Below the pieces are notes generated by a model, which was given only the letters and a program-made list of their open reading frames with translations, was not told the origin of the DNA and did no database searches. The position numbers were made by a program, and so were the translations under genes. This document shows, piece by piece, positions 43,661 through 57,021 of a stretch of 64,000 bases of DNA (positions within the stretch are counted from its first letter, which is position 1; each line of letters begins with the position of its first letter). Location of the stretch: NCBI GenBank assembly GCA_021234155.1, contig JAJEKV010000099.1, positions 2,236,165 through 2,300,164 of the forward strand, read 5' to 3'. Source of the stretch: Isoetes taiwanensis (lineage: Eukaryota > Streptophyta > Lycopodiopsida > Isoetales > Isoetaceae).

Positions 43661-46600
43661 GTCGGATGCGCCCGACCAATGCAAGAAGAAGCCAAGAATT
43701 CGAAGAGGTCGCGGAAAGGAGGGTAGGGCCCCTGTTTTCGGCCACAAGCCCTGTTTTCGGCCATAGCCCCTGTTCCGGCAAACAAGCCCTGCTTCCAGCC
43801 ACAGGCCCTGCTTTCGGCCAGAAGATTGATCCAGCCACCTCTTTTCTTCAATCTTTCCTAAATCCGACCCTCTGAGCTGCTTGAATGCAAGCTCAAAACC
43901 TCCTTTCTTCCTTTCTCAATATTCTTAATCCGGCTTTTATCTACGAAACGCCCGGCCTATGGCCGTGATACATAATTCTGGTCGCTCGATTATGCTTTAC
44001 ACCGCCATTATCTTTTTCTATTTTCGGGGGTAAACCAAAGGCCAAAGACAATGATTTCGGTGGGGATTTCAGTAAGGATTTCTTTTCAGTTTGAAAAACA
44101 AATTTGAATTTTGATAAGAGCCGCTCTAGAGTTGGGACAAGTACTTAGATCGGGTACGGCCAAAAGAGATAAAACAAGAAAATAGCCATGTATATTCATG
44201 TCCAGCTTTGGTTGTTTAGCTTCTGAAGTTTTGCCAAAAATGCAAAGGAGCCATTTGGGTTTTGCAAATCAACCTCTACTGGTAAAAATCACTAGAATTT
44301 GCAGGTAGCTTCTTACAATAACTGTAGTGATGTCCTGAATGCATTAGCAGCAGCTTGCCAAGCCGTTTTTTCGGACTCTGTGGAGCAGTCAAATTTGTTA
44401 CGCACAGGTTAGTTAATGCCAGTGATTTTTGGCCCAGGATATATGCTTTTCAAGGCAATAACAATTATGGTGTGGCATACTTTTGGAGACAATTACGGCT
44501 GGCAGGGCTATGGAGATATATACAAGGTTTATGGAGATACATACAACGGCGATATATTAGAACAAAGGACCTACTTTTGTTGATTCATAGCACTTGCACG
44601 ACTGCATGCCGAGAGTACCATAACAAACGTGATTATGTTCTTATTATTTGAAGGGCCCTGTACCATGTTCATTGTCGAGTGTAATGCAGGGCTCCTTTAC
44701 AGACATGATGCAACAGTGCAAGAAGAAAGTGGAGCAACAAAACCTAGGAATGCTTTGAATAATCCTATTATGATGTATTTGGCGACACATAGTTCTGTGT
44801 CGTGATTGTGCTTTGGCAGTTGCAACTGTCCTCTGACAGGCAATTTTGTACCCACTTCCTAGTTTTCCTTCGAGCCTAAGCATGTTTTATTTGATGGCAA
44901 GAATCAATTATTATCCACCACATAATGGAAGCGTCAGGCTTATTCTTTAGTTTCTGATCCTTCTCCTTCTAGATATGATGCGAACTTCGATAGTTTGCCA
45001 TTTTTAAACACTTTTTTCCAATGTTGATAACTATGAAATGCAACTTATCTAAAAATAGGGACATGTTCTTGATTGATTTTTTGTCCAAAATAGGGACATA
45101 TTTTGATTGATTTTTTTAAAGATCGATTATTTATATTTGTTTAAGATATTTTTTAAGTTATTTCTTATCTAATCAAAAATATAGATATTTGTTTAAGATA
45201 TTTTAAGTTATCTGATCGTTATTTCATGACTCACTACAAGTTTGTACAATGCAGTTTGTAATCGCATCAAGTTACCATTCTTTTTGGTAGGGATCATGAT
45301 TCACAATTATTCTTGCAAGAAAAAATAGTTACAGATTCAAAGGTCTACAAGCTGGATTTGTGGAAGTGGATGCAAAATCTATGTTATATAGGCTGTGTAT
45401 GTCACCTGGCTGACAATTATATGTTTCCTTGTGTATTTAGTAAGTTTGTTGAGCCGATCATGTTTGTCTTCAAGCTTCCGAGTTCAATATTCATACACAA
45501 TTTATGAAGCACAATCTAAATTCAAGACCGGTCTAGATGACTCAAGCTGAAGTAGCAAAAAACATGAAGAGATTTTGAAAAGGAGTGACCCTTGCTTACT
45601 GCATCTTTTGAAGCTTTGAAACGATTATCTTAATATGCTCAATCCAAAATGGTCTTTTGCTATATTGTCTGTCTGATGGTAAAAGTATAGAAGCAACTGA
45701 TATTTTGAGTTTGTTATGTAGATGGGCTAAGACATTGAATTTTGTAATTGAACATAACCGAAATATAAGCAAATAGAGAGCTTTGTTTGAAGCTTGATTT
45801 ATTGATTCTTTAGAGATGCTGAATATCGTTTTGATACAAAGTTTTGACCTTCATACGTCTTGCAGTAGAACAACAATATGCAGTCCATTATAAGATGAGC
45901 AACATATTGTCGATAGTGCAGTTGAATCTACTACATTTACGTTTACAACTGTAAGTGAAGGCATGGTTGCACCAATAATATTACCTTAATATTTGGATCT
46001 TATCTTTAAAATAACTCTTTGTACAAAAGGCTTTTGCATGGTGTAACATACCTAGGAGTACTTGTGTTAGAATGAAGTTTCAACATCATAGTTTTATCTA
46101 TCCTAGAATGTTCCATTACAATTTTGTTGTTGATTCATATTGTACGTTGTGTAGTTCACATTGGATGGATGGAAGCTTCAACCTAATTGGAAGGCTACCA
46201 CTTAGATACAAAAAGCAATAGGGGCTCCTCAAGTTTTCCACGTCTTCATCATCTAATTGAGTACACTTATAGACAAAGGCAAAAGATTTTTTTCCAGAAA
46301 CCAATCCTATTGATTGTAAATAGCTAGCTTAAAATCATCCTAGACTTTCTACAAAGATGTGCCCCAATATATATTTATCTATTCCTCTTTCATTTGCATT
46401 TCAAAGCAATTCAATCTCTTGCATACATACCCATTCACTAAAAAGTACAAACTAGTGGTATGACAGTATCCGCCACGATAAATTCTTTAATAATTTATAA
46501 ATTTATGTGCAGATCTAACATTATATTAAAAAATTTAGATTCTTTAGATACTTAGATACTTGATTCATTATTTTTTTTAATATACATCTAGATACTTTAG

Positions 46601-46839
46601 ATACTCATATCTAACGTATCTAAAGATAGATACTTTTGAACCATGGAGCAAACAAAGATCCCGTAAGTTTGAGATTTTCGCTCCTTTTTCTAATTGAAGG
46701 TTTGTAAAAATGCTTTTTAGGTCCATTTATCTTTTTCTTTTACTACTTAGGCAACACAAATGTAACGCAGGGCCTTTGTCTCCTAGAAAAGAGTGGATGA
46801 GAAGTAAAATATAAGTTCTAACCTCTGTGAAACGTAATT

Positions 46840-48970
46840 TGATACGATTAACTAGTCTCCGGAGATTTCTTTGCAAAAATAATCGTCAAGAACCAAGTCA
46901 AATAAGCACAAATCCACCCTTAGGGTAAGCTCACCACTCAACCGGATTGTCCTTGAGCAAGAGACTTCCAAACAAAGGAAATAACACAAGTTAGCCACTA
47001 CAAATCCTTTGTAGCAAAAACACAAATTTGAGGAATAGGCTAGGCTTAGAATTGGCTTAGATCTTCAATTGGGATAGAAACAAGCTTAGCCTCCCACATA
47101 CGCTTACATAGTTGCCTCCATATATAACATTCACTTCCCTTGTAAAAAGGTAAAGGTATCCCTTAATAAGCCTTATTTGAATACATCCTTATATTTAGCC
47201 CAAGTCCCTTTTTAATATTAAAAAGTACCCCTTTGTGCCCGTCCATATAAAGATGCGTATCTTTCTTAGCTATAATAATAGTTTACTATCTTTTCTAAGG
47301 TTCTTAGATTAGCTTATAGTTTATAACTTGTCCTACCTTACATTAGATAATAATATCCCCCAATGGTTTGGCTAAGGATAATTGCTAACTTAACTTATTG
47401 TATGTTCACTAAGATACTTGGGTCCAAGGGTTAACATAAACATTTACATCTTTCTTTCTCATACTCTTGCTCCCGACAACCACTCCCCCGAGCGCCACCA
47501 TATCAATTCCTCTCCTTCTTGGGATTGATCGTCCTCGATCAAGAATTATATGGCAAATTAACACAACCAAGTCCATGGTTGCAACCTGCACAATCAGAAA
47601 TGGTCAAGTCCAGCCCTTTAGGCTAAAAGTTTTCAAGTCCAGTCCTTTAGGCTAAAAATTTTCAAGTCCAGCCCTTTAGGCTAAAAATTTTCCAAGTCCA
47701 GCCCTTTAGGCTAAAAATTTCCAAGTCCAGCCCTTTAGGCTAAAGATATTTTCCAAGTCCAACTATTATGCTGCAAACATATTAGTTGTCTCAAGACTTA
47801 CTATACACTATACAAAGAAAAGAACACCTTATACTTCCACCTTGGAATTCCCTAAGGCAAATGTAACTCAAATATCCGTTTACCTTATAGCCACAAATGC
47901 CTAAAACTTAGGTTGCTCATGTGCCAATAAGAAGGTAAGAATATCTCCCAAAATAATTCCTGCATGACAGTTTCTATGTCCTGCAAAAAACTCAATCATG
48001 ACATTAGAACCTGCAAACCCAAGCAAATGGTATGGTTCTTTGGGTTATACCAATAATTGCATGTATCACCTAACATAGGTTCATGTCTTACACATTGACA
48101 ACCTAGAGAATTCAATGACCAAATGGTACGTTTCTTTACTAACATATCCTCAAATGATTTTTCTTTCAAATATTATAGAAAGTTCTAAGGCTTGAAATGG
48201 TTTATTAATGGCTTCAAATGAAATGCGGACACTTATGAAGATCTAATCAATCACAACCTAGGGAGAGACCATGGCACAACCCATTTCCATATTCATTAAA
48301 CTTCTATACCAAGTTATGCTCTGCAATTATTTCATATTAACCAATCACTTCATGGTCCAAGCGACCTATGATTTTCTCAGTTCTTCATAAGCTGGCTCAT
48401 AACTAGCATTGTTTCCTAGCACATCTTTCAAGCTTTGATTCTGGCCGAAATTCAGTCAATACCCTAAATCTTTTTGAAGTAGAACCCTTGAGGGAAATCA
48501 TGCAAAAAGAAAAACAAGTTAATGCTCTTATGCCATCCACAATTTTAGTTACATTCCTTGAGACCCAGTCTTACTTCTTCAGGGCTTTTAATTTCGCTCA
48601 AACGAATACCAAAATATTTCTAATAGAGCAATTAGATTAGTTCTTACTCGTTCACTCAAAATGAACAAAATGAAAACACACAGGCTCCAAGAGAAATCGG
48701 AACCGTGCTCTGATACCAATTTGATACGATTAACTAGTCTCCAGAGATTTACTGCAAAAGTAATCGTCAAGAACCAAGTCAAATAAGCACAAATCCACCC
48801 TTCCGGGTAAGCTCACCACCCAACCGGATTGTCCTTGAGCAAGAGACTTCCAAACAAAGGAAATAACACAAGTTAGCCACTACAAATCCTTTGTAGCAAA
48901 AACACAAATTTGAGGAATAGGCTAGGCTTAGAATTGGCTTAGATCTTCAATTGGGATAGAAACAAGCTTC
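46840..48970 (-). mobile_element. Non-autonomous LTR retrotransposon (copy B)
   Basis: LTRs at 46,840-47,090 and 48,722-48,970 begin TGATACGATTAACTAGTC. GCTCTGATACCA at 48,707-48,718 is the complement of the initiator tRNA-Met primer-binding site (TGGTATCAGAGC on the minus strand), three bases from the LTR end, as in many plant LTR elements. The internal 31-bp array (47,602-47,760) is more regular than in copy A. No gag or pol. The left LTR here is damaged (TTTCTTTGC for TTTACTGC), whereas in copy A the primer site is damaged, so the two copies complement each other. Confidence 0.8.
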
Positions 48971-49111
48971 CGCCAGCAGCTTTGCCATAAAAGCATAAGC
49001 AAAAGCCCTGATGGCATAAAGTGGCGGTCTATTGCCCAAATGCAATTTGGGATCCCCTCCAAAATATATTGCATCTAGCCTTGGACGACTTTTGCACAAA
49101 CAACCATCTTT

Positions 49112-49620
49112 TCATACATGATGAATGACAGAATAGAATGAAATGCTTGCAGAGCTTATTGTCACCAGATCCAAGCCAAAAGAAGCCAAAAACTCAGTGA
49201 ACTTTAACTCCAAGAGGTGAACTGAGCTTGGCTTCACTGGAAGAAGAAATATATGGAGCACTCTATTCCTGATCGAACCAACATGCATACAAGAGTTTTG
49301 ATGACAAATTAGTGCCAGAATGCGGTCCGCATACCATCCATGCTTGTGACAGGTGTCTCTGCCACAAGACTTGCATTGGTATTCGTTTGAGAAAGTACGA
49401 GGCCGTTTGCATCCTTTTACTGAACATTTGGGCTTCTTCATAACTCTGGTATAGTTGAGTGGATCTCACTCACCCTTGGCTGTAAATGCTTGCCTTACAT
49501 TTGGATCTTCCCTAAAGATTTTTCTTACTGTAGTTGCAGATACTGGACATATTAGCACACTTATATCATTCTAAGCTGGCTTTGCATAATCGTGTGAATT
49601 GTAAGACCTGTGCTCCAAGA
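49112..49620 (-). pseudogene. AN1-type SAP pseudogene (copy B)
   Basis: Same fragment as 18,584-19,100, with the same TGA before DPLNYTRV. The upstream part has decayed differently: FLLEHRSYNSHDY replaces FCLEHRSHNSHDC (two zinc ligands lost) and there is an extra stop after AKPA. One codon is gained in ADRILALICH. The SAP fragment has been free of constraint in both copies since they parted. Confidence 0.75.
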
Positions 49621-49884
49621 GAAATGTCTGTGAAACAATTTACAGTCAGAATACATCATCTTCATATTTCTAGAGAATTCATACTCCATTTGTTCCTAAG
49701 AACAATTGTTAATCTTTATAACAGCTCTTATCCTGAAATATAGTAATATAACAAAACGGACTTATGAAAGCAGAATATCAATCTCCAAACAGAACAAAAT
49801 CCTTGAAATAAAAAGAATTCTTGAACTGATGGAGATCTCACCTGAAAATGGGAACTCTTCAGGCATCACGCATCTCTCTAAATA

Positions 49885-50720
49885 ATGGGATCACGCAATG
49901 CTGGAACTCAGCAGGCTGTGTTGCTTCTAAGAAACATAACTTCCTGTTGGCTATTTGTTAGTGGCCAGTATTTTAAGAGGCCTCTAATGACTGAATCTGC
50001 AAGTTTGAAGTCCTTTTCAACAAACTGTGTAATGCAGTATGAGAGTTGCTGGTGGTACAACCCCATTAATTATACTGCCTAGAATTTCCAGCAGCTCTGC
50101 TATACCATTATGCTTCTCAGCTTCAAAGATGAAATGATAAAAGATATTATTGATAGCCTTTAACCATTAATTTTCCATAAAATTGATGCAGAATGGTCTT
50201 CAAGTATTCCCTCTCCCTTGGATCCTCTAAATCAAAGACCTCCAATAATTTTAGCACAAATGAGTGGTCTATGTATCTTTTTGCAATCTTCGCATCAGTA
50301 TCAGGTGCAACAACATACCGAAGAGGAAATTCCTATACAAACTGCAGATATGGACAAGCAGGATCCATAACTAGTTCTTCCTCTTGAGGATCAAAACCTT
50401 CAGCATTGCAGTTCTTTACGAAAAGGTTCTGTCTTTCCAAATTAGGGACACCCCTAAAAGCAGAAAGCTGCTCAAAAGTAACAGTCAATCCACCATTTGC
50501 TGGGTCCACCTGATGCAACCAGTCCAGTCCGGTTGAAACTGAATGGCAGTGTTTCTAGAGCCCACAAGAACAGCTGCAGATTGTCTAGCATTTAGGACTG
50601 CATCACCCCGAACTATAGTCCCTGCCTGCGCAACAGGCGCACTTGCTGTCACAACTCCAGAGGGCAAAGCCTCACTTGCTTTCATTTTTAGACGGTTTTC
50701 TGGGGAAAAACTTATTCTCT
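49885..50720 (-). pseudogene. PP2A B' (B56) pseudogene (copy B)
   Basis: Same decayed copy as 19,348-20,200. Here FRGVPNLERQNLFVKNCNAE and DPACPYLQFV are in one frame, where copy A loses a few bases at FRC-P. The part encoding KRYIDHSFV is intact ([11 protein letters not shown]). The large internal deletions and missing C-terminus are shared, so they predate the copy split. Confidence 0.8.
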
Positions 50721-51007
50721 CGATTCTATGCCTATCAGCATATTAGCTTCCCGATTTTTTAAAACCTAGGTTTCTTCAGAAGCAACCGACCTGTGTCCAA
50801 CAATCGCACTTGAATGGAAGGAATCAAGCTGGCCGCAGGAACGGTAGCTTGGATGTCTGGAAACGTCTCGATGCCATAGCAAGAAAAACACGGTAGCGCG
50901 TTTCTCAAATCTCAGCCCTCGGATTGTGGCGGATAAAATCCAAACCGTCCAGATTAGGGCGAGACATACGGACTTCAGGTAACACCAAAGCTATTTAGGG
51001 GTGGAAA

Positions 51008-51691
51008 ATGCGGAATACTTGTGTTGGACGAGAGAAGACTATGGTGACGAAGTGCGAGGATATCTCCATGGACGAGGAGGACGCCCTAGGTATGCTTGCT
51101 AAACAAGATGGTGCTTCCGTTGATGAAGATGTAGTAGACTTGTTAATTCATCGAGACTTGCCCGTGTCAAAAAGAGGTAGAGAGCTTGACCTTGTCAATG
51201 CATCTTTAAACGACACACTCTCTCAAACTCCTATTGTATTAGTTCTTCATGATGGCTACCTGTTGGAGGAAGAATTGTCCAAGCTTTGTCTAGAAACGCC
51301 ACAAAAAAGTGAAGGCGTTCTTTGTCAGGGGCAAATATGTGAGCAACAAGCAGCTCTAGGCATGAAGAAGAGGAAAATAGTTGCCAATTTTACTGAACTT
51401 GAAAGTGAACAGGCAAGGAAAAGCATAGAAAGTACATGGATGTTGTGGAAACAACAAGTACCACAAGAAATGGCAGCTCCAATGATAAAAAAGAGGAAGA
51501 TCATTCCCCATCAGCATAATATGATGCCTCAGGATTGCCCGCAGTGTTCTAGTAATGACACCCACTTCGACTACTTCAACAATGGGAATCCACACCAACC
51601 GAAGTATAGGTGTATGAGCTGCAAGAAAGAATGGATTGTTGGGGGACGTCGACAGCCTAGGAAATCCAAGGGCAAAGTTGCTGTCTCATAA
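51008..51691 (+). CDS. Dof-like zinc-finger protein (copy B)
   Basis: 227 codons, same start and stop as copy A. The finger reads CPQC, HFDYFNNGNPHQPKYR, CMSCKKEWIVGG. FNNGN is closer to the Dof consensus (YYNNYN) than copy A, while CPQC is further from it (CPRC). Comparing the two by eye gives about 16 amino-acid and about 10 silent changes, clustered after codon 50; the first 150 bases are identical. The frame and all four Cys ligands are kept, which favours a recently functional gene. TATTTAGGGG replaces TATTTAAGGG upstream. Confidence 0.6.
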   Translation: MRNTCVGREKTMVTKCEDISMDEEDALGMLAKQDGASVDEDVVDLLIHRDLPVSKRGRELDLVNASLNDTLSQTPIVLVLHDGYLLEEELSKLCLETPQKSEGVLCQGQICEQQAALGMKKRKIVANFTELESEQARKSIESTWMLWKQQVPQEMAAPMIKKRKIIPHQHNMMPQDCPQCSSNDTHFDYFNNGNPHQPKYRCMSCKKEWIVGGRRQPRKSKGKVAVS

Positions 51692-52975
51692 CTTAACATC
51701 TGAAAACATTCAGCCACTTGCATATGCTTATTGAAATTGTGCAAGCCACTTGTATATAGTTATTGACATTGTAAACATGCCATTTTGAATTGAAAAATAC
51801 AATGATGTCTTCTTTTGTAAGAATTTATGTTCACCTTTCCTTCTCTTTTGAGTATGTTTCTGCTCTAGTCCTTTTATGCATTTTATGTTTTCATTGTGTC
51901 GACAGATAGCGCGCAGTCCTTTCTCATTATGCAGGGAATTGGTACGGATTACTGTCATGTTTTCTGAGTTTGGCATGTTCTATTTCCCACAATATAGAAA
52001 ATCTAAGGGCAAGATTGTTGCTTCCAAACACTCAATCACCTGTATATTGTTATTGTTAAGTCAATCAAGCCACCAATTTCATCATTTGTTATAGTGCCCA
52101 TTTCAACTATCACTGCATCAACCCAATGTAGCTGCAACATGTTCTAAAGAAGTAGGTTCCTTAGAGTTTTTGCCAAATTTAGGCAGCTTCCTTCTCGCTG
52201 CTACTCCATTGAGCCCATGTGATCGTGTTATTGTTGCCGAATATGTCAATGTGCTCCTATTACACATGCATGTCACCTTATTGCAAGGAAACTTTCAAGC
52301 ATAAATGACAAAATGGAAGCAATTATATGTATTGGATAACGTTCTCGTAAAGTTTCCATTTTACAAAGGTGTACATTATAAGTTCATGTTCGTATGATTT
52401 ATAAAAAAGCTTCTCCTAAAAGTTTTAGTGGCATTCATGATGATGTCGATGGCATAACTACAATATATGTTAAGCCATGTTGTCCTTTGAATAAATGACT
52501 CAATATCATAAATACGATAAGGAAAACACTTGCTTTTGTATTCCCCTTTATTTATAACAATGAATAGGAAACTAGCACTATCCCTAGTTATAATGCACAG
52601 GTTTTTAAGGATTATGATGACTTTGCCGAATCTGTGTCCTTTAAGATTGTTTTCTAAAGACCACAGATGCAATAAACAAATGCTAACTAACTAGGATGAT
52701 TTTGCCCCTTGGGGTACAGCTGCAAGTGTGCACCTAGATGGTTATTTGTAGATGTTTCTGTCAGGCTAGATATTCATGTAGCCTGCTCTGCATAGGGTAC
52801 AAGTTAAATAATCAACATATGCCACACCTTAACAAGTGCTTTGGTCCTTCATAGTATAATCTAGTTATTCTCTAGATCTGCATGGATGATGAGTTCCAGG
52901 GATTGCACTACAAGAGAATGACTACTAAGAGTCAGGTAAATCGTCAGAGGGTCGAAAACTCTATATGTGATGTCT

Positions 52976-53410
52976 ATCTGCCGAATATAGTGACGAATCA
53001 TATGACGAAAAAAACTGACGTTTGGTTCTGACTAAACATCTGTCTAACATGCTGACTAATTATATATTGATGATTTACCTGACGAATAGTTTGACTAAAC
53101 CCATGACTAACATAATGCTGATTGTGTTGACTATTACATTGACTAACATGCTGTCTTTTTTTTTTCTGACGAAATGGCTGACTAAAAATTTGACTAAAAT
53201 GCATAACTAATAGTATGACTAAAAGGGTGACTAAAAATATTACTAATAATTTGACTATTACTCTGACTTATTGTTTGACGAGATGTCTAACTAAAAATTT
53301 GACTAAAATTACCGACTAATAGTTGAACTAAACAAGTGACTAAGAATCTGACTAATATATTGACTAAGATTGTGACTACTTGAGTGACTTATATAGTGAC
53401 TAACATTATA
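52976..53410. promoter_or_regulatory. CACTA subterminal TGACTAA array (copy B)
   Basis: By eye about 27 TGAC cores, most as TGACTAA or TGACTAT, direct and closely spaced (10-25 bp). The terminus itself contains AATGACTAC. Likely binding sites for the element's own accessory protein, as known for En/Spm TnpA. Confidence 0.75.
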
Positions 53411-53639
53411 TACTCGTCAGAACATTCGTCATATATGATATCAATTCTCCAATATCATGTCACCTTTATCCAATATCATGTTTACCACTTATAATTATCC
53501 CAAGTGTGTTTTCTAGTGTGAGAACATGTTCAACAACTCCATTGTAAGGATTTTTTTTTTTTTTTTTGAAGGACGAAAGCCAAAAAGTTTATTAATCAGA
53601 GAAAAAGTACAAAATTTACATGTCTCATCTAACTGTGTA

Positions 53640-55305
53640 AGCACACAGAGATGCCACAGGAGCACGAGCCTGGAGCACAATGTACTTACTCCAGAATAGG
53701 AGACTAATGATAAGAATCAATTCGAAGATACTGACTGAGTCAAGGAAGAACACTCGTAGGCTGTCAATATTTTTTCCTGGGCCACTGTAATAACATTGTG
53801 TGCAGATGAATAAATGCCCTGAAAGATGTGGTGTCTGCGACGCTCCCATATCGACCATAGGAGCCAACCGGAACCAAGATGAAATGCCCTTTGTTTAGCT
53901 GGAGGCCATGCGTTGGGATAGGGCGTAAAAGGATGCATCGGCGGTCAATGTCTTTGTTAAACAAACCTTGTAGCCATGACCACGCTGGTTGAACCTCAGG
54001 ACAATCAAAGAGACAATGCTCAAGAGTCTCAACGTCCGAGAGGCAAAGCGGGCATACTGCAGATATGCGCGGATTATAGCGATGTCGAAAGGCATTAACC
54101 CCGAGCACTGTGGATAACCCGCCACCACAAGTCTGAGACTTTAGGGTGGAGCAACCCATCCCAAAGCCATCGCCATGTACGACACAAAGTGGGTCGTGGA
54201 ACATGTAGGTGCCACCCATCGGCAACCGGAGGGGTTGTGGTGCTAAAAGAAGGCGATATCTTGATCGACAAATTGCTTGCCTTTGTGAATATTTTCATGG
54301 CGGTCCCATGGCACCCTTTCAAAGAACACCAACTTGCACTATGAGAGGCAAATTTTTGCGACCTTCTCCCATAGAGATACATCCCAACGAGAGAGCGGGG
54401 AACTTTGCACGAAATTCAGGCCAAACAAGGTGGCGACCCTCCTCATACCATGCTTGAATAGAGACAACACCGCAAGAACCCATCGTCTCGTGTAAGGGGA
54501 TGAACCGAGGCTGCCAATGGAGGTGCCGAGGGGTCGGAGGCGATGGTGCCCACCACCATGGAGTCTCCAATAGGGTGTGGATAGAGGGGCATGGCGAGAA
54601 AAAGATGTCGATCGCCTCCCATCGCCGCCAACAAGCCACACAAAAATGGAGAAGCGCTTGGAAAAGGCTGCAGAGTCTGAAATAAAGCCCAAGATAGGAC
54701 TGGTTTGACAGCCTTCTTGCCTAGAGGGATACAGTGACCAAGAGCTTGTCTAAGAAGGCGTGAACCACGAGAGTCATCCTCACCATTCAGGAGTCTCCAA
54801 ATAAACTTTGAAATAAGCACTTTGCTCTGCGTAAAGAAGAAGTCCATCATACCCGGACCACCGCCCATTTTGGAAGGATGCACTTCGACCAAGCCACCTT
54901 AACCACAGCACCTTCCTCAGTACCTGCCCAAATAAAGTTCTGAACTATTGCAATGAGCTCACGCACTTTAATCTGTGGTGCTAGCATTAAGGATGCCATA
55001 TAAACATGGGTACGACTAAGGACTGACTTGGCCACTGTAATGCGACCTGCAAGAGACAACTTAGCAGTGGACCACCAGAACAAGTGCTTCTCCAAACCCC
55101 TAATGATCTCCTCCCATGCGGCTCCCATAGTAACATGGATGCCAACCTGGAATCCCCAACAACTTGATGGCCCTGTCCATGCGCCAAGTAATTTCCATGG
55201 ATAATCGTGAACACATGCCGGAGCCGGATTATCCAATGTCCACAAAGCTGTACATACGCCACCCCACAAGAACAGGAAGCCCGGTGAAAAAGTGTCTAAA
55301 AGCAT
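53640..55305 (-). pseudogene. LINE ORF2 C-terminal part with zf-RVT knuckle
   Basis: Frame-broken. 55,305-54,850 encodes the thumb/connection (WWSTAKLSLAGRITVAKSVL, VQNFIWAG). 54,225-53,764 encodes WRVIHSARGVNAF-type sequence and the knuckle CPLCLSDVETLEHCLFDCPE (CX2C, then HX4C). Both window copies are damaged here, so real decay and sequence error cannot be separated. Confidence 0.75.
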
Positions 55306-55339
55306 TTTGGCAAAGCAGCCCGATTCTCATCATTAGCGA

Positions 55340-56460
55340 CTAGGAAGAGGAACGTGTCGTCCGCGCATATTGATTGCAAACCTCTTGTGTGCCGTCCTCC
55401 ATTGCAAGACCATGGAGAAGTCCCCTCTCCGCCGTTGCAATGGTGAATAAGCGTGACAAAGCCTGCGCAACAATTGTGAAAAGCAATGGTGCTAAAGGGC
55501 ATCCATGGCGAATACCACGACCGAGTGAAAAGGCATGTGACGGCTCACCATGGAACAGGACAGTCGCCCTAGCAGAGATATGCAGCTTCATAATATCTGA
55601 TGTGAATTGTTCCCCAAATCCCAGTCTTAGCATACAACGACGCATGAATTCCCAGCTGACACTGTCATAAGCTTTTGCAAAATCAAGCTTAAGGTATACA
55701 ACTGGAAGGTTTTGCCTACGTGCCCAATAAATTCCCTCATAAGCAGCAGCAATATTATTCAAAATGCACCGTTTTGGAAGAAAACCTGACTAGGTTGTTG
55801 AGATGGACTCTGCCAAGATGTCCTTTACCCGCTCTGCAAAAGCCTTGGCGAAGATCTTATATACGGATGACAATAAGGTGATGGGCCGCCAATCTGAAAT
55901 AGTCTGAGGATCCTTGACCTTGGGGATGAGTGAGATGGCACCTGTGTTTAGAATTCTATCCAAAGCAGTGGACCGCTGAAAGTCACAGAAAGCATCATAT
56001 ACATCTGGCTCCAGCCATTCCCAATACTCCTGGAAGAACTCAATTGGCAAACCATCCAAACCTGAGCATTTGCCTCTTTTCAGTTCAAAGACTGCCGATT
56101 TTAAATCGTCAGCTGTCATAGCCGCCTCTATTGACTCTCGCTGCTCACCAGAGATGATGGGGGAAATCCGAGATAAAACAGCATCTTGCATTTCTGATTG
56201 AAAGGAAAGATGTTTCTCAGCAAAAAACGTCTGGAAGTGGTTATGCAGATGCTGCCTGAGTTCAGTCGGCTCTGTTAGCATCGAACCATTCGGCAAAAGC
56301 AATGAGGACATGGTTGATGTCATGCGACGCCTCTTAGCTGCACGAAAAAAGAAGCCCGTACAACGGTCTCCATCACGAAACCACTGCAGACCTGCCTTCA
56401 TCTTTGCTTGCTGAATTTGCTCCTCCTCCAATGCTTGGATCTGTGCCAAAATATCATAAT
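55340..56460 (-). pseudogene. LINE ORF2, reverse transcriptase part
   Basis: The open stretch 56,449-55,790 carries SGLDGLPIEFFQEYW, ISLIPKVKDP, ISDWRPITLLSSVYKIFAK. After a short frame break, 55,762-55,340 carries LDFAKAYDSVSWEF, GIRHGCPLAPLLF and, shifted, ADDTFLF, the equivalent of the catalytic [FY]xDD box. These are RVT_1 motifs in the right order for plant L1-like LINEs. Short indels interrupt it. Confidence 0.85.
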
Positions 56461-56462
56461 CA

Positions 56463-57021
56463 TGACATTAGGGATTTTTTGAGATCATAAAAGGGCCTTC
56501 TAAGAACTGCTGACTAAGCTATACGAACTACCAATCAGAAAACAAAACTGGTAATCCAGTCAGCAAAACAGTTATAACTAACTTACTGGATCACATTTTC
56601 TAGCATAACTGTTGATAGAAAAGTCCAAAGGAGCTCTTGTTTGGTGCAATAGATAGATCTCATTGAGATCTTTCCAACCTTGGGTGGTTTTGCATATCTT
56701 TTAGCTCTGTAGGATACTAAAAATTGGTAAAAACAATAGTTTTTGGAGTTTTGACAATCATAAGTGGTTAAAATATGTGCAAACCACCTAAGGTTGGAAA
56801 GATCTCAACAAGATCTATCTATTGCACTAAACGAAAGCTCATTTGGACTTTTCTATCAATAGTTATGCTAGAAAATGTGATCCAGTGAGTTAGTTATAAT
56901 AGTTTTGCTGACTGGACCCGTCAGGCTCTGATTTCTTATTAGTAGTTTATTTATCTTCATTTGGCTTAGTTGGCATGTTTTGAAGGCCCTTTTTTAATCT
57001 CAACAAAACCCTAATGACACC
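56463..57021. mobile_element. Fold-back MITE inside LINE ORF2 (copy B)
   Basis: Long inverted arms: CATTAGGGATTTTTTGAGAT (56,466 on) against the inverse of 56,985-57,018; GATCACATTTTCTAGCATAA near 56,590 against its inverse near 56,870; CTTTCCAACCTTGGGTGGT near 56,670 against its inverse near 56,790. The loop is short. No clear target duplication. It holds the stop codon that ends the endonuclease frame. A third nesting level: MITE in LINE in CACTA. Confidence 0.8.
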
